Positions 1-7,129 of a stretch of DNA of 57,845 nt are shown piece by piece. The stretch comes from a virus. Every line of letters starts with the position of its first letter. Positions within the stretch are counted from its first letter, which is position 1. The notes beneath the pieces were generated by a model that was given only the letters and a program-made list of their open reading frames with translations, was not told the DNA's origin and ran no database searches. The stretch is from positions 1 through 57,845 of IMG/VR virus record IMGVR_UViG_3300025810_000007; one strand, given 5' to 3'. The translations under genes and the position numbers were made by a program.

Positions 1-20
1 TGTGATCGTGATATTGCCAT
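1..20 (-). CDS. Major capsid protein, 5' fragment at contig edge
   Basis: These 20 bases are the reverse complement of the first six codons plus two bases of the capsid gene found whole at 57468..56557, and are identical to it. The fragment is there only because the contig wraps. It places the capsid gene directly downstream of the 186-aa protein gene on a circular map. Confidence 0.85.
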
Positions 21-397
21 TATTGTTCTCCTATTCTAGCTTTACGATTGTAGCTCAATTAGATTAGCAACTACTACTACAGATCTGAAAGCCGCATTTT
101 CATCGTTTTCAGGATCTTCAGCAGATCTTAATAATCTCCATGAAGCTGCATCAGCACTTGTATCTCCAATATCTAGTGTAGCTGAAGACTGACCAGTAGT
201 TGTACTACCAGCTGAAGCATTCATGTCATACGTTTCTAAATATCCAGATTGTGCTACTGCATCATCAGTTGCTACTACATATTGTTGTTGTGGGTTATCG
301 AATACAAATGCATCGATATCTTCCGAGTTTGCTGGTGTTACCTGAACGTAATGATTTGCAAACGTAGGCTTTAAAGTTGTAGCCGCGTTGTAAAATA
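1..397. repeat. Left copy of contig-end repeat
   Basis: Bases 1-397 match 57449-57845. The first 127 bases are identical. After that about 22 substitutions and no indels are seen (about 94 percent identity by eye). It covers the first codons of the capsid gene and the 3' part of the 186-aa protein gene. A perfect 127-base stretch is what a de Bruijn assembler with k=127 leaves at the ends of a circular contig. The diverged remainder suggests that two strain variants were joined, rather than a true terminal repeat. Confidence 0.9.
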
Positions 398-602
398 TTC
401 CGTTTAATACACCTAAAACAGGTGCATCAGTCGTTTGACCATCGATAATGTAACCAGCATTAGAAGCAACACAACCACCATGAAATATAGTCGTTGCATA
501 ACCCGCATCGATTTTGTACTTACCTTGACCAGAAGTCGCTGGAGTTGATCCAAGCGTTCCTGCAGGCACTAGTCCAAAACCTTGTGTGTTTCTATTTGCC
601 AT
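42..602 (-). CDS. Putative head decoration/capsid-associated protein
   Basis: 186 aa, rich in Ala, Thr, Ser, Gly and Val with few charges, as expected of a beta-rich virion protein. No named family is recognised. The start is fixed by AAGGAGA about seven bases before the ATG. It lies between the scaffold-like gene and the major capsid gene, the usual place for a head decoration or stabilising protein. A second allele of its C-terminal part is present at 57845..57490. The role is inferred from position and composition. Confidence 0.6.
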   Translation of the reverse strand: MANRNTQGFGLVPAGTLGSTPATSGQGKYKIDAGYATTIFHGGCVASNAGYIIDGQTTDAPVLGVLNGIFYNAATTLKPTFANHYVQVTPANSEDIDAFVFDNPQQQYVVATDDAVAQSGYLETYDMNASAGSTTTGQSSATLDIGDTSADAASWRLLRSAEDPENDENAAFRSVVVVANLIELQS

Positions 603-624
603 AGTTGTTTCTCCTTATGTACCT

Positions 625-636
625 GCCCCGAAGGGC
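625..636 (-). other. UUCG-tetraloop hairpin in leader of the decoration gene
   Basis: Read on the minus strand this is GCCC-TTCG-GGGC, a four-pair stem closed by the very stable C(UUCG)G tetraloop. An outer GTAC/GTAC pair at 619-622 and 642-645 can extend it. It lies between the stop of the 153-aa gene and the ribosome binding site of the 186-aa gene. No U-tract follows, so mRNA processing or stabilisation is likelier than termination. Confidence 0.5.
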
Positions 637-673
637 CTCCAGTACGGTTTATAAATTCAGTGATTAAAAAAAA

Positions 674-1135
674 TTATTTTTTCGTACCACCGAAGGTTAC
701 ACGAGATTGTCTATCAACATTGATAGGCATTCTACTATCCTGCTCCTTCATAAGATCGTTATTTACTGCTTCGTCTTGTTGTTTATGTCTATTAGACATA
801 TAATCTTGACGTTGTCGCGCGATCTCTTCAGGTACCTTCGCAAGTAGAAGGCCACCGACCCCAATCACTCCCTTGTATTTGCCCTCATCGAGGACTGGAT
901 AATCAGATGCATTTTCAACTTCTTCAGCTCTTACTAATTCATATCCTTCTCTTAATCTTCCAGATATGTTTTTAGTGTCTTGAAAGCCGACGCTCTCTGC
1001 TCTTATCCATCTATACCTGAATCCATCAGGTGCAGGGGGTGCATCTAGAGAAGATGGTGGAACCCACACTTTAGGTCTTTCAGATTGTGACCGTGTTTGG
1101 TTCGCACGAGAAGTATTTTTTTCGTCTTTTGTCAT
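674..1135 (-). CDS. Hypothetical head-module protein (153 aa)
   Basis: A charged, soluble 153-aa protein with no membrane segment. A Pro-rich stretch (VWVPPSSLDAPPAPDGF) near residue 24 is followed by a compact region with FRYRWIRAESVGFQD. It begins two bases after the scaffold-like gene ends, so the two are probably translated together. Its place between scaffold and decoration protein suggests a head assembly role, but I recognise no domain. Confidence 0.6.
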   Translation of the reverse strand: MTKDEKNTSRANQTRSQSERPKVWVPPSSLDAPPAPDGFRYRWIRAESVGFQDTKNISGRLREGYELVRAEEVENASDYPVLDEGKYKGVIGVGGLLLAKVPEEIARQRQDYMSNRHKQQDEAVNNDLMKEQDSRMPINVDRQSRVTFGGTKK

Positions 1136-1136
1136 T

Positions 1137-2090
1137 TTACGCTCCTTCCGTGTTTTTTAATTGTTTTGCGTACTCTTCGAGTGGCACACCTAATTTTTTA
1201 GCTATTGCTACCTGTGATGATGTGAGTCTCACAGTTTTGCGACCAGGCTTTACGCTTCTATTAGCTGAAGCTACTGTCTGAACAGGAGCGGTCGTTTGCT
1301 TTGTTTCAGTATTACCAAATTTATGCGGAAAGTCAACTCTAATACGTTTATCAACTTCAGCATAATACTCGTTAGAACTTGGATCATACCCTTCTTTTTC
1401 AGTAAGATCCTTGTGTATCTCAAATGCAGTGTAAGTCATTGCTCTGTCAGTTCCAAACCATGAGTTTCTTGCAGCCCATGCTTCAGCCCTAGGATCCGTG
1501 TTAATTGGATCATCTTTTTGAGGAATGTTTACATTATTTGCTTGAGAGAGTTGTACAGGTTTTTCTTCTTGTGTTGTTTGTCTTCCCTCTTTAGCTGCAT
1601 CAAGTTTTGCATTCTCAAACGCGAGCATTGCAATTCTTTTATTAGCTTCAACTTGAGCACCTGCATCACCAGCTTCAATAGCAGCAGCTAATTCTTTTTG
1701 TGCAGCTTCTAAACCTGAAGATATAGTTGTCTCAAATTTTTTAATGTAATCAGAATCTGTCTTTTCAAAACGTTTTTCTAATTGTTGTCTTTTTTCTTCT
1801 ACATTTCTAGCATACTCAACAGCAGCCTGTTCTCTTCTTTCTGCTTCTCTCATTTTACGAGTTAATTTCGCAATACGAGCTTGTACACCTTTACTGTAGT
1901 CTTCTAACTCACTATCATCTTTTTTTTCTTCTAACTTTGTTTCTCGTTCGTTTTCATATGTTTTATCTGTTTCTTGTTCCGTTGTTTCCGGCTGTTCAAT
2001 TACAGCTTCTTCTTTTTTTTCTTCAATATCTACTGTAGCATCAGGTCCTGATGTATCAATAGGTACTAATTTTTCTTCTTTGTCTGGCAT
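1137..2090 (-). CDS. Capsid scaffolding-like protein
   Basis: 317 aa. The N-terminal third is very acidic (Glu/Asp with Lys) and is followed by a long Glu/Lys/Ala/Gln heptad-like stretch (about residues 75-180) typical of coiled coil. The C-terminal part has a short basic region, as in scaffolds that bind the capsid shell through a basic helix-turn-helix tail. It lies between the GroES-like gene and the capsid genes. Composition and position match phage scaffold proteins; there is no catalytic motif, and no internal protease is recognised nearby. Confidence 0.65.
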   Translation of the reverse strand: MPDKEEKLVPIDTSGPDATVDIEEKKEEAVIEQPETTEQETDKTYENERETKLEEKKDDSELEDYSKGVQARIAKLTRKMREAERREQAAVEYARNVEEKRQQLEKRFEKTDSDYIKKFETTISSGLEAAQKELAAAIEAGDAGAQVEANKRIAMLAFENAKLDAAKEGRQTTQEEKPVQLSQANNVNIPQKDDPINTDPRAEAWAARNSWFGTDRAMTYTAFEIHKDLTEKEGYDPSSNEYYAEVDKRIRVDFPHKFGNTETKQTTAPVQTVASANRSVKPGRKTVRLTSSQVAIAKKLGVPLEEYAKQLKNTEGA

Positions 2091-2108
2091 AGCTACTCCT
2101 TCCTATGT

Positions 2109-2513
2109 TTAGAACTCATGCAAGATGTCCTCTGGACTATCAATTGTTGCTAACACTTCATCGTCGTTTAGCAGACGCATTTCCCCACCATCTATTTTGA
2201 TTCGGCTGCCTGCATAACGCGCAAACATAACCCAATCTTTAACCTTGCACCATGGACCTTCAGGATATCTCTCCTTATCCTTATAACATTGTGGACCCAT
2301 GGCCATAACTAATCCTACTTGAGATGCAACTTGTTGTCTCTCTAATGTAGTTTCAGCTAATACTAATCCACCTTTAGTTTTCTCTTTCATTTTAAAAGGT
2401 AAAACTAACATTCTCCAACCTGTTGGTTGAGGTAGTTTAGGTTCTTTTTTTTCTGATTTTTTTACACCAATAAGATCATTTTTTGGTGTTAATATCGATG
2501 ACTGTTCCTTCAT
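2109..2513 (-). CDS. GroES-like co-chaperonin
   Basis: 134 aa from the ATG at 2513, which has AAGGAG five bases upstream; an ATG 15 bases earlier would bury that site. About residues 30-125 follow the Cpn10 pattern. A GWRMLVLPF strand comes first, then the mobile loop KTKGGLVLAETT, then VGLVMAMG, then VKDWVMFARYAGSRIKIDG, and an end like LLNDDEVLATID. GroES caps GroEL and closes the folding chamber. Phage versions (T4 gp31, for example) adapt host GroEL for capsid folding, which fits its place in the head module. No GroEL is encoded here, so host GroEL is the likely partner. Confidence 0.85.
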   Translation of the reverse strand: MKEQSSILTPKNDLIGVKKSEKKEPKLPQPTGWRMLVLPFKMKEKTKGGLVLAETTLERQQVASQVGLVMAMGPQCYKDKERYPEGPWCKVKDWVMFARYAGSRIKIDGGEMRLLNDDEVLATIDSPEDILHEF

Positions 2514-2700
2514 TGTGCTCCTTATCATTTAGCAGGTTAGAGATTTCCTGGTGCACTGATTCCAATGCATTGATTTGTCCTATTATATACTTGTAATTTT
2601 CCATACTGTCAACCCCTCCAGATGTGACTGATACGGATAAGTCTTCTGTTCTTTCTTTTAAAAATCTTAAAAGTTTATTTATTACTGTTTCTAATTGCAT
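2476..2700 (-). CDS. Small helical protein upstream of GroES
   Basis: 74 aa, mostly helical in appearance, with Leu/Ile repeats (VINKLLRFLKERTED, YIIGQINALESVHQEISNLL) suggesting a small coiled coil. It overlaps the start of the GroES-like gene by 38 bases in another frame, so the two may be coupled. No family is recognised. Confidence 0.65.
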   Translation of the reverse strand: MQLETVINKLLRFLKERTEDLSVSVTSGGVDSMENYKYIIGQINALESVHQEISNLLNDKEHNEGTVIDINTKK

Positions 2701-2994
2701 TTAGCACTTCCATCTTCTCCGTGCCTGTCTTATTCTTGAATTAGGATCGTTTCTTGTTTTAGCTGATGCTCTTTTTAATTGTCCAAGAGATCTTGCGCAG
2801 TATGATTTTCTACGTTTGGCAGCTTTTGATCCTGGCTTCACTTTTCCAGTCACGGCTGTTTTTAATTTAGAACCAGGGTTAAGTCTTCTATAAGCTTTAA
2901 CTCCAGCCTCTGTCATTCCAGCTCCACTTTTTGTGGATCTAAAATTCTTTTTGTTTCTTGCAGGCATTGTGCCTTTTGAATAATATTTTCTCAT
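2701..2994 (-). CDS. Tiny basic protein 1 of the head module
   Basis: 97 aa, strongly basic (Lys/Arg-rich), with GAGMTEAGVKAYRRLNPGS followed by KTAVTGKVKPGSKAAKRRKS and a C-terminus rich in Arg. It starts at the stop of the preceding gene (TAATG). An internal ATG at 2967 (MPARNKKNF) could be the true start. Basic tails and small size suggest nucleic-acid binding or a virion DNA-associated role, but this is inference. Confidence 0.65.
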   Translation of the reverse strand: MRKYYSKGTMPARNKKNFRSTKSGAGMTEAGVKAYRRLNPGSKLKTAVTGKVKPGSKAAKRRKSYCARSLGQLKRASAKTRNDPNSRIRQARRRWKC

Positions 2995-3269
2995 TATGCT
3001 GTCTTCTTTTTCTTTGCAAATGTTGCAGCTCTACTCGGTGTTGGTCCTGTATTAGCCACTGCTTGTTTTCTTCTTACGGCACCCGCACGTTGCCCTTTGG
3101 ACATCGCTCTTGCTTTTGCAATAGGCACGCATTTTGGATAATTTTTTCTTTTTTCTCCACCACTTCTTCCACACTTCGGGTATGAGCCATCTGATTTTTT
3201 GTTTGCAATATCGACCCAGTTTTCCTTCACCCATGATCTTAAACCACCTTTTGAAAAATGCGTTCGCAT
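2994..3269 (-). CDS. Tiny basic protein 2 of the head module
   Basis: 91 aa, basic. It begins MRTHFSKGGLRSWVKENWVD, with two Cys in YPKCGRSGGEKRKNYPKC (about residues 31-48) that could bind a metal, and ends in a Lys run. It has one-base overlaps with both neighbours, so it belongs to a tightly coupled set. It shares an Arg/Lys-rich style and the N-terminal SKGG with its neighbours. Function unknown. Confidence 0.65.
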   Translation of the reverse strand: MRTHFSKGGLRSWVKENWVDIANKKSDGSYPKCGRSGGEKRKNYPKCVPIAKARAMSKGQRAGAVRRKQAVANTGPTPSRAATFAKKKKTA

Positions 3270-3514
3270 TACGAATTCTTTCCGTAAGCTCTTCCTTTGC
3301 CTTTCATGGCTAACTTACATTTACTACCCATCTTAAATCCTGCTCTTCCACCTTTTGAAAAGTTCATCACCTCAAGATTTTTACCAGGATTTAATATAAA
3401 TTCTTCCCCATCCATTTTAATAATGATTGGTATTTTTTTCTGTTTTTTTGGTTTACCTGCAGTAGGACCTGCTTGTTTTTCTTTTTTTTTTTGAATAAAT
3501 TTAGATTCAGCCAT
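3269..3514 (-). CDS. Tiny basic protein 3, carries a GGRAG motif
   Basis: 81 aa, Lys-rich. After a central beta-like segment (IPIIIKMDGEEFILNPGKN) comes FSKGGRAGFKMGSKCKL, one of the recurring GGR(I/A)G motifs found in several virion-module proteins here. It overlaps its neighbours by one base. Function unknown. Confidence 0.65.
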   Translation of the reverse strand: MAESKFIQKKKEKQAGPTAGKPKKQKKIPIIIKMDGEEFILNPGKNLEVMNFSKGGRAGFKMGSKCKLAMKGKGRAYGKNS

Positions 3515-3717
3515 TATACTTGTCCTCCTTTTAGATATCTCATTCTAGTCATGTCCATCATTCCACCACCCATAGCTTTTTTACGGCTACCTTTTTTTCC
3601 ACCTGGTGTAATTTTACCTGAACAAACTCCAGAAGCATACATATTAGCATATGCTGATGGATATACTTTAAATTTTCTCTTCGCTGCTGCTTTTCCTTTT
3701 GGACAAAGTTTTGCCAT
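3514..3717 (-). CDS. Tiny basic protein 4 (67 aa)
   Basis: 67 aa. The N-terminus is basic (MAKLCPKGKAAAKRKFKVYP) and the C-terminus has KAMGGGMMDMTRMRYLKGG, close to the MGGGMMGRRFGYKGG segment of the next gene upstream. The shared MGGGMM box suggests a common partner or processing signal. One-base overlap at both ends. Confidence 0.65.
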   Translation of the reverse strand: MAKLCPKGKAAAKRKFKVYPSAYANMYASGVCSGKITPGGKKGSRKKAMGGGMMDMTRMRYLKGGQV

Positions 3718-4076
3718 TATTTTTTCCTTAATTTTTTAAAGTCCGCTCCAGTAATTTTACCAAACGGTGCTGCTATATCTATATTTTTTTGTTTACCTAC
3801 AAGACCATTAGATCCACCTTTGTAACCAAATCTACGGCCCATCATTCCGCCGCCCATTTTATTTTCTCTCTTTGTAGCTTTTTCTTTTATATCAGCTAAA
3901 GTATTTTTTAATTTTAAACTAGAAGTTTTTGTTTTTTGTTTTAAAATATTTAATTTAGATAAAGCTTTTTCTTTTTTTGTTAGAGGAACATTTGGTTTCA
4001 CAGAACTAATAGTTGGTGAAACTTTACCCTTACCAAAAATCTTTTTACCTGCTTTTACAAAACTAAATAGACTCAT
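3717..4076 (-). CDS. Basic protein with MGGGMM box (119 aa)
   Basis: 119 aa, Lys-rich, probably helical in the middle (KEKALSKLNILKQKTKTSS). It then carries NKMGGGMMGRRFGYKGGSNG, which combines the MGGGMM box of the previous protein with a GGRIG-like Arg-Phe-Gly-Tyr-x-Gly-Gly segment. It lies between the holin-like gene and the small basic genes. No known family; may be virion-associated. Confidence 0.65.
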   Translation of the reverse strand: MSLFSFVKAGKKIFGKGKVSPTISSVKPNVPLTKKEKALSKLNILKQKTKTSSLKLKNTLADIKEKATKRENKMGGGMMGRRFGYKGGSNGLVGKQKNIDIAAPFGKITGADFKKLRKK

Positions 4077-4465
4077 TATTTTTTTCCTCCGCCGTTTCTA
4101 AAAATTTGTGTACCCTTTATACCATAAATACTCGCCACGACAAGGATCCAAAGATTTGTGAACCATGACGGGAGCTGCGAGAACATATCGAAGAACAATT
4201 TTACCTTGTCCATCGCTGTTGGATCGTCCGATACGACTGCCCAAGCAAGCACCAACACGGGCAAACTTAAAATTATTAAAACTGCCTCGTCCTTCCAGTC
4301 TGATTGTCTGGCTTCTAAAAGTTTTCCCTGGTAAGCTTCCTCTCCAGAGGCCATACGAGAGGCATGCATCAGTTGTGCTTCTGACATTGCCATTTTCGTC
4401 TTCTGCTTGTTCTCGTAAATCTTACTTCCAGCAGAAACGGCTAGTTTAATTGCCGATAACCACAT
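4076..4465 (-). CDS. Holin-like membrane protein
   Basis: 129 aa. A helical N-terminal region is followed by WKDEAVLIILSLPVLVLAWA (about residues 57-76) and a second hydrophobic segment near NLWILVVASIYGIKG (about 104-118). The charged WKDE step just before the first membrane helix matches the pattern of the GTA-type three-TM holin family as I know it. Such proteins make the inner-membrane lesion that starts lysis. Position beside virion genes is normal for this family in marine phages. A non-lytic membrane role cannot be excluded. Confidence 0.6.
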   Translation of the reverse strand: MWLSAIKLAVSAGSKIYENKQKTKMAMSEAQLMHASRMASGEEAYQGKLLEARQSDWKDEAVLIILSLPVLVLAWAVVSDDPTAMDKVKLFFDMFSQLPSWFTNLWILVVASIYGIKGTQIFRNGGGKK

Positions 4466-4468
4466 AAT

Positions 4469-4648
4469 TTAGTACCAAGTAGCTTCTTTTTTCTTGTTAG
4501 CTAGCATTCTTTTAGTACCTCTAACTTTTTCCTTGTCTCCAGTAGGAATATAGTTGAAAGCACCATCAGCAGTAGTTTTAGATCTTGGATCTACCTCTAC
4601 ATTCTGCTCTGGAACCGCTATTTGTTTTGCTTTTTTATAGTTCATCAT
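4469..4648 (-). CDS. Small conserved-type protein (59 aa)
   Basis: 59 codons, from ATG at 4648 with AAGGAG upstream, ending three bases before the holin-like gene starts. It begins MMNYKKAKQIAVPEQNVEVD and has a middle segment FNYIPTGDKEKVRGTKRML. Hydrophilic, no membrane segment. The strong ribosome binding site and snug fit between portal and holin-like genes support a real gene. Function unknown. Confidence 0.65.
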   Translation of the reverse strand: MMNYKKAKQIAVPEQNVEVDPRSKTTADGAFNYIPTGDKEKVRGTKRMLANKKKEATWY

Positions 4649-4666
4649 AATATTATCTCCTTAACA

Positions 4667-7120
4667 TTAATTATCGTCCATTACAATAGCTGCTTGATCA
4701 ATTCCTGACTTTGCAAGACTGACTCCAGCTCGTAATTTTGCTAAATCTTCGTTTTGATCCATTTTATCCTCTGCAAGATCTTGTGCTTGCATTAATTTAG
4801 ACCTTTGAAGATCTTGATTTGCCTCATCATTTATTCTTTTTCTTTCATTTTCCATCGCACGTAAGTCAACTTCACGTGATTTTAGTTTTAATAGAGGGTC
4901 ATTATCAAATTGTGACGTAATTTTTTTCTCTTCTTTCATATATTCTTCAGTCATCTCTGCAATTAAGATAGCTTTTCGTGCTTCAATTTGATTTGTTATC
5001 TGTTGTAACTGTGCTTGAACCTGTGGATTAGTCGCTGCCTGCTGTTGCATCATCATCATTTGTTGCATTTGTTCTCTAAACTCTAATTGTACTTGCTCTT
5101 GAGCCATAATTGATATGTGTTCAAGAATATTTTTTTGTATTGCAGCCATAACTGCAGGATTATTTCTTACAATATTAGTCGACATAAAATTTAAGTGAGC
5201 TGTAATGTGTGCTCTATGGTCTTGACCAGGAAAAGCTCTAAAAGGTTTGCCACCTAAAGCATTAATGTGTTCTAAACTTGGGTCCATCGGTGCTGTTGGC
5301 GCCGGTGGTGGTAAAACTGCATCAACATCTTTAACACCTATCGCTTCATACATTCCTCGATACACTTGATACATGTTATGTAATTGTGGATTTGATGTTG
5401 CAATCTGCAACTGTGTTTGTGCTAAAGTAATTCTTTGAGACATTGAAAAAATATTAGGATCAGCAACTGGTATTACATCAACTCTATCATCAAAATCTGA
5501 TTGTTTAATATTTCTTGCACCACCTACAACATCAAATGGATATTCTGGTGGTAAATATTGTGAAACAATTTTAGATAATAATCTAAATTCTGATTTCATC
5601 GCTGCGTAACATCTTTTATGAATTGCAGACATAACTCTTGATCCTCTCTCAAGAAGAGCAATTGTAGTTCCTACAGCTGCACCTTGATTTCCATCGCCCA
5701 CTTGCATATCAGCAATAGCCGCGAATCTTTGACCTGCTTGTACAACGATACCTAAAAGATTTAATAAAGTCTGTGATGGTTCTTTGTATGGTAAAGGAAA
5801 GAATGCATCTCTTAAATTTCCACCTGGTGCATCTACATCTTTAAATTCACCTGGTTGAATAGGTGATGCTTCATCCCTAACTCTTACACCTCTCTGCTTA
5901 AATCCTGCTGGAAGATTTGAGAGAGTTCCTGCATCTAATAATTGACGGAGAGCCGCCGTTGCCGTACGACTCAATCCGCCAATCATGTGAATGAGTCCAA
6001 AGCCATAAAATCCAAGTCCTGGCAGAAATTTAAAATGGACAAAATATTGGATCTTACTTTTCTTTAGATCATTGGGCGCATAGTTCCTTCTAATAGAAAG
6101 AACTTTTCTATTGCCTTCTTCTACAGTTACTACGTAGGGCAATTTTATTCCGGTTGGCTCATTTTGTGCATCAACCTCTTCAAAACCTTCTAGGTCTAAA
6201 TTAACATGACATTCTAACAAAGTATATACAGGTTCATTCTTACCTGTTTTTTTTGTACCATCTAACTCACGTTCTTTTTTTGCAAGTTCATTATTTGTGT
6301 CTGTGCCTGGAGGACCTAACTCTACATCTCTATAGAATCCTGACACTTGTTGTTTTCTTAATTCGTTTTCAGAAATTTTTATTTTATGAATAACTGCCTC
6401 CGCATCGTCTAATGAGGTAGCCGTATACGGGACAATTAATTCATCTGCAGGTACAAACTTTGATACTGCTCTGCCCATAGGGACATCGTAGTATACTTTT
6501 TTAAAAGTTGATCCTGCTAATGGTAAGTGAAATAACATAGAATCGAATTCCGATTCATACTCTTTCATCTGATCCATAATTAGGTAATTCATAAAATCCT
6601 TAACACGATTTGCTTGTTGTTCTGTTCCAGGATTTTTAACACCAATAACCTGTGTTCTTACAGGTCCATCTGATGGTAGTAATTCTTTGTAAGCTTGTGC
6701 TTGAAACTGTGTGACTGCTTCAGCAAGAACTGGGTGAGTTGCACCACTAGCTCCTTGAAAAGGTTCAGTTCTATTTTCATATTTAAATCCTAAAAGATCT
6801 AAACCTGTGATATACGCTTGTTCCCATTCTTTTCTTGAAGTTTTATAATCCATATAATTTTGAGTCATCTCATTACCAATTGGATCTAAAACATCATCTG
6901 GTAAAAGATCTGCTAAATTATCAAAATGTGATTCTGTTCCAGGTACATTAATTGAACCTGGTTCGTAATCGATAGTTGCTCCACCATCTTCTTCAGGGAT
7001 AACTTCGATTGGTCCTTTTTCTGGTTGTTTTTCCTGAACAGCAATTTCTTGTATTTCTTCATCCGAAGGAATCTCAAGTTTATTTCTAGTGTTCGGGAGT
7101 CCTTTGTCTATTTCTGCCAT
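4667..7120 (-). CDS. Portal protein, P22-like
   Basis: 817 aa, in the size range of large podovirus portals. The N-terminal region has acidic residues and then MTQNYMDYKTSRKEWEQAY and the wing-like ATHPVLAEAVTQFQAQAYKE segment. The middle holds DGNQGAAVGTTIALLERGSR, a stretch I associate with P22-type portals. The last 150 residues are Gln/Met/Glu-rich helix (QMMMMQQQAATNPQVQ), like a barrel or crown. The portal forms the dodecameric ring through which terminase packs DNA and to which the tail attaches. It lies between terminase-side genes and the head genes, as expected. Confidence 0.85.
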   Translation of the reverse strand: MAEIDKGLPNTRNKLEIPSDEEIQEIAVQEKQPEKGPIEVIPEEDGGATIDYEPGSINVPGTESHFDNLADLLPDDVLDPIGNEMTQNYMDYKTSRKEWEQAYITGLDLLGFKYENRTEPFQGASGATHPVLAEAVTQFQAQAYKELLPSDGPVRTQVIGVKNPGTEQQANRVKDFMNYLIMDQMKEYESEFDSMLFHLPLAGSTFKKVYYDVPMGRAVSKFVPADELIVPYTATSLDDAEAVIHKIKISENELRKQQVSGFYRDVELGPPGTDTNNELAKKERELDGTKKTGKNEPVYTLLECHVNLDLEGFEEVDAQNEPTGIKLPYVVTVEEGNRKVLSIRRNYAPNDLKKSKIQYFVHFKFLPGLGFYGFGLIHMIGGLSRTATAALRQLLDAGTLSNLPAGFKQRGVRVRDEASPIQPGEFKDVDAPGGNLRDAFFPLPYKEPSQTLLNLLGIVVQAGQRFAAIADMQVGDGNQGAAVGTTIALLERGSRVMSAIHKRCYAAMKSEFRLLSKIVSQYLPPEYPFDVVGGARNIKQSDFDDRVDVIPVADPNIFSMSQRITLAQTQLQIATSNPQLHNMYQVYRGMYEAIGVKDVDAVLPPPAPTAPMDPSLEHINALGGKPFRAFPGQDHRAHITAHLNFMSTNIVRNNPAVMAAIQKNILEHISIMAQEQVQLEFREQMQQMMMMQQQAATNPQVQAQLQQITNQIEARKAILIAEMTEEYMKEEKKITSQFDNDPLLKLKSREVDLRAMENERKRINDEANQDLQRSKLMQAQDLAEDKMDQNEDLAKLRAGVSLAKSGIDQAAIVMDDN

Positions 7121-7129
7121 ATATTACTC

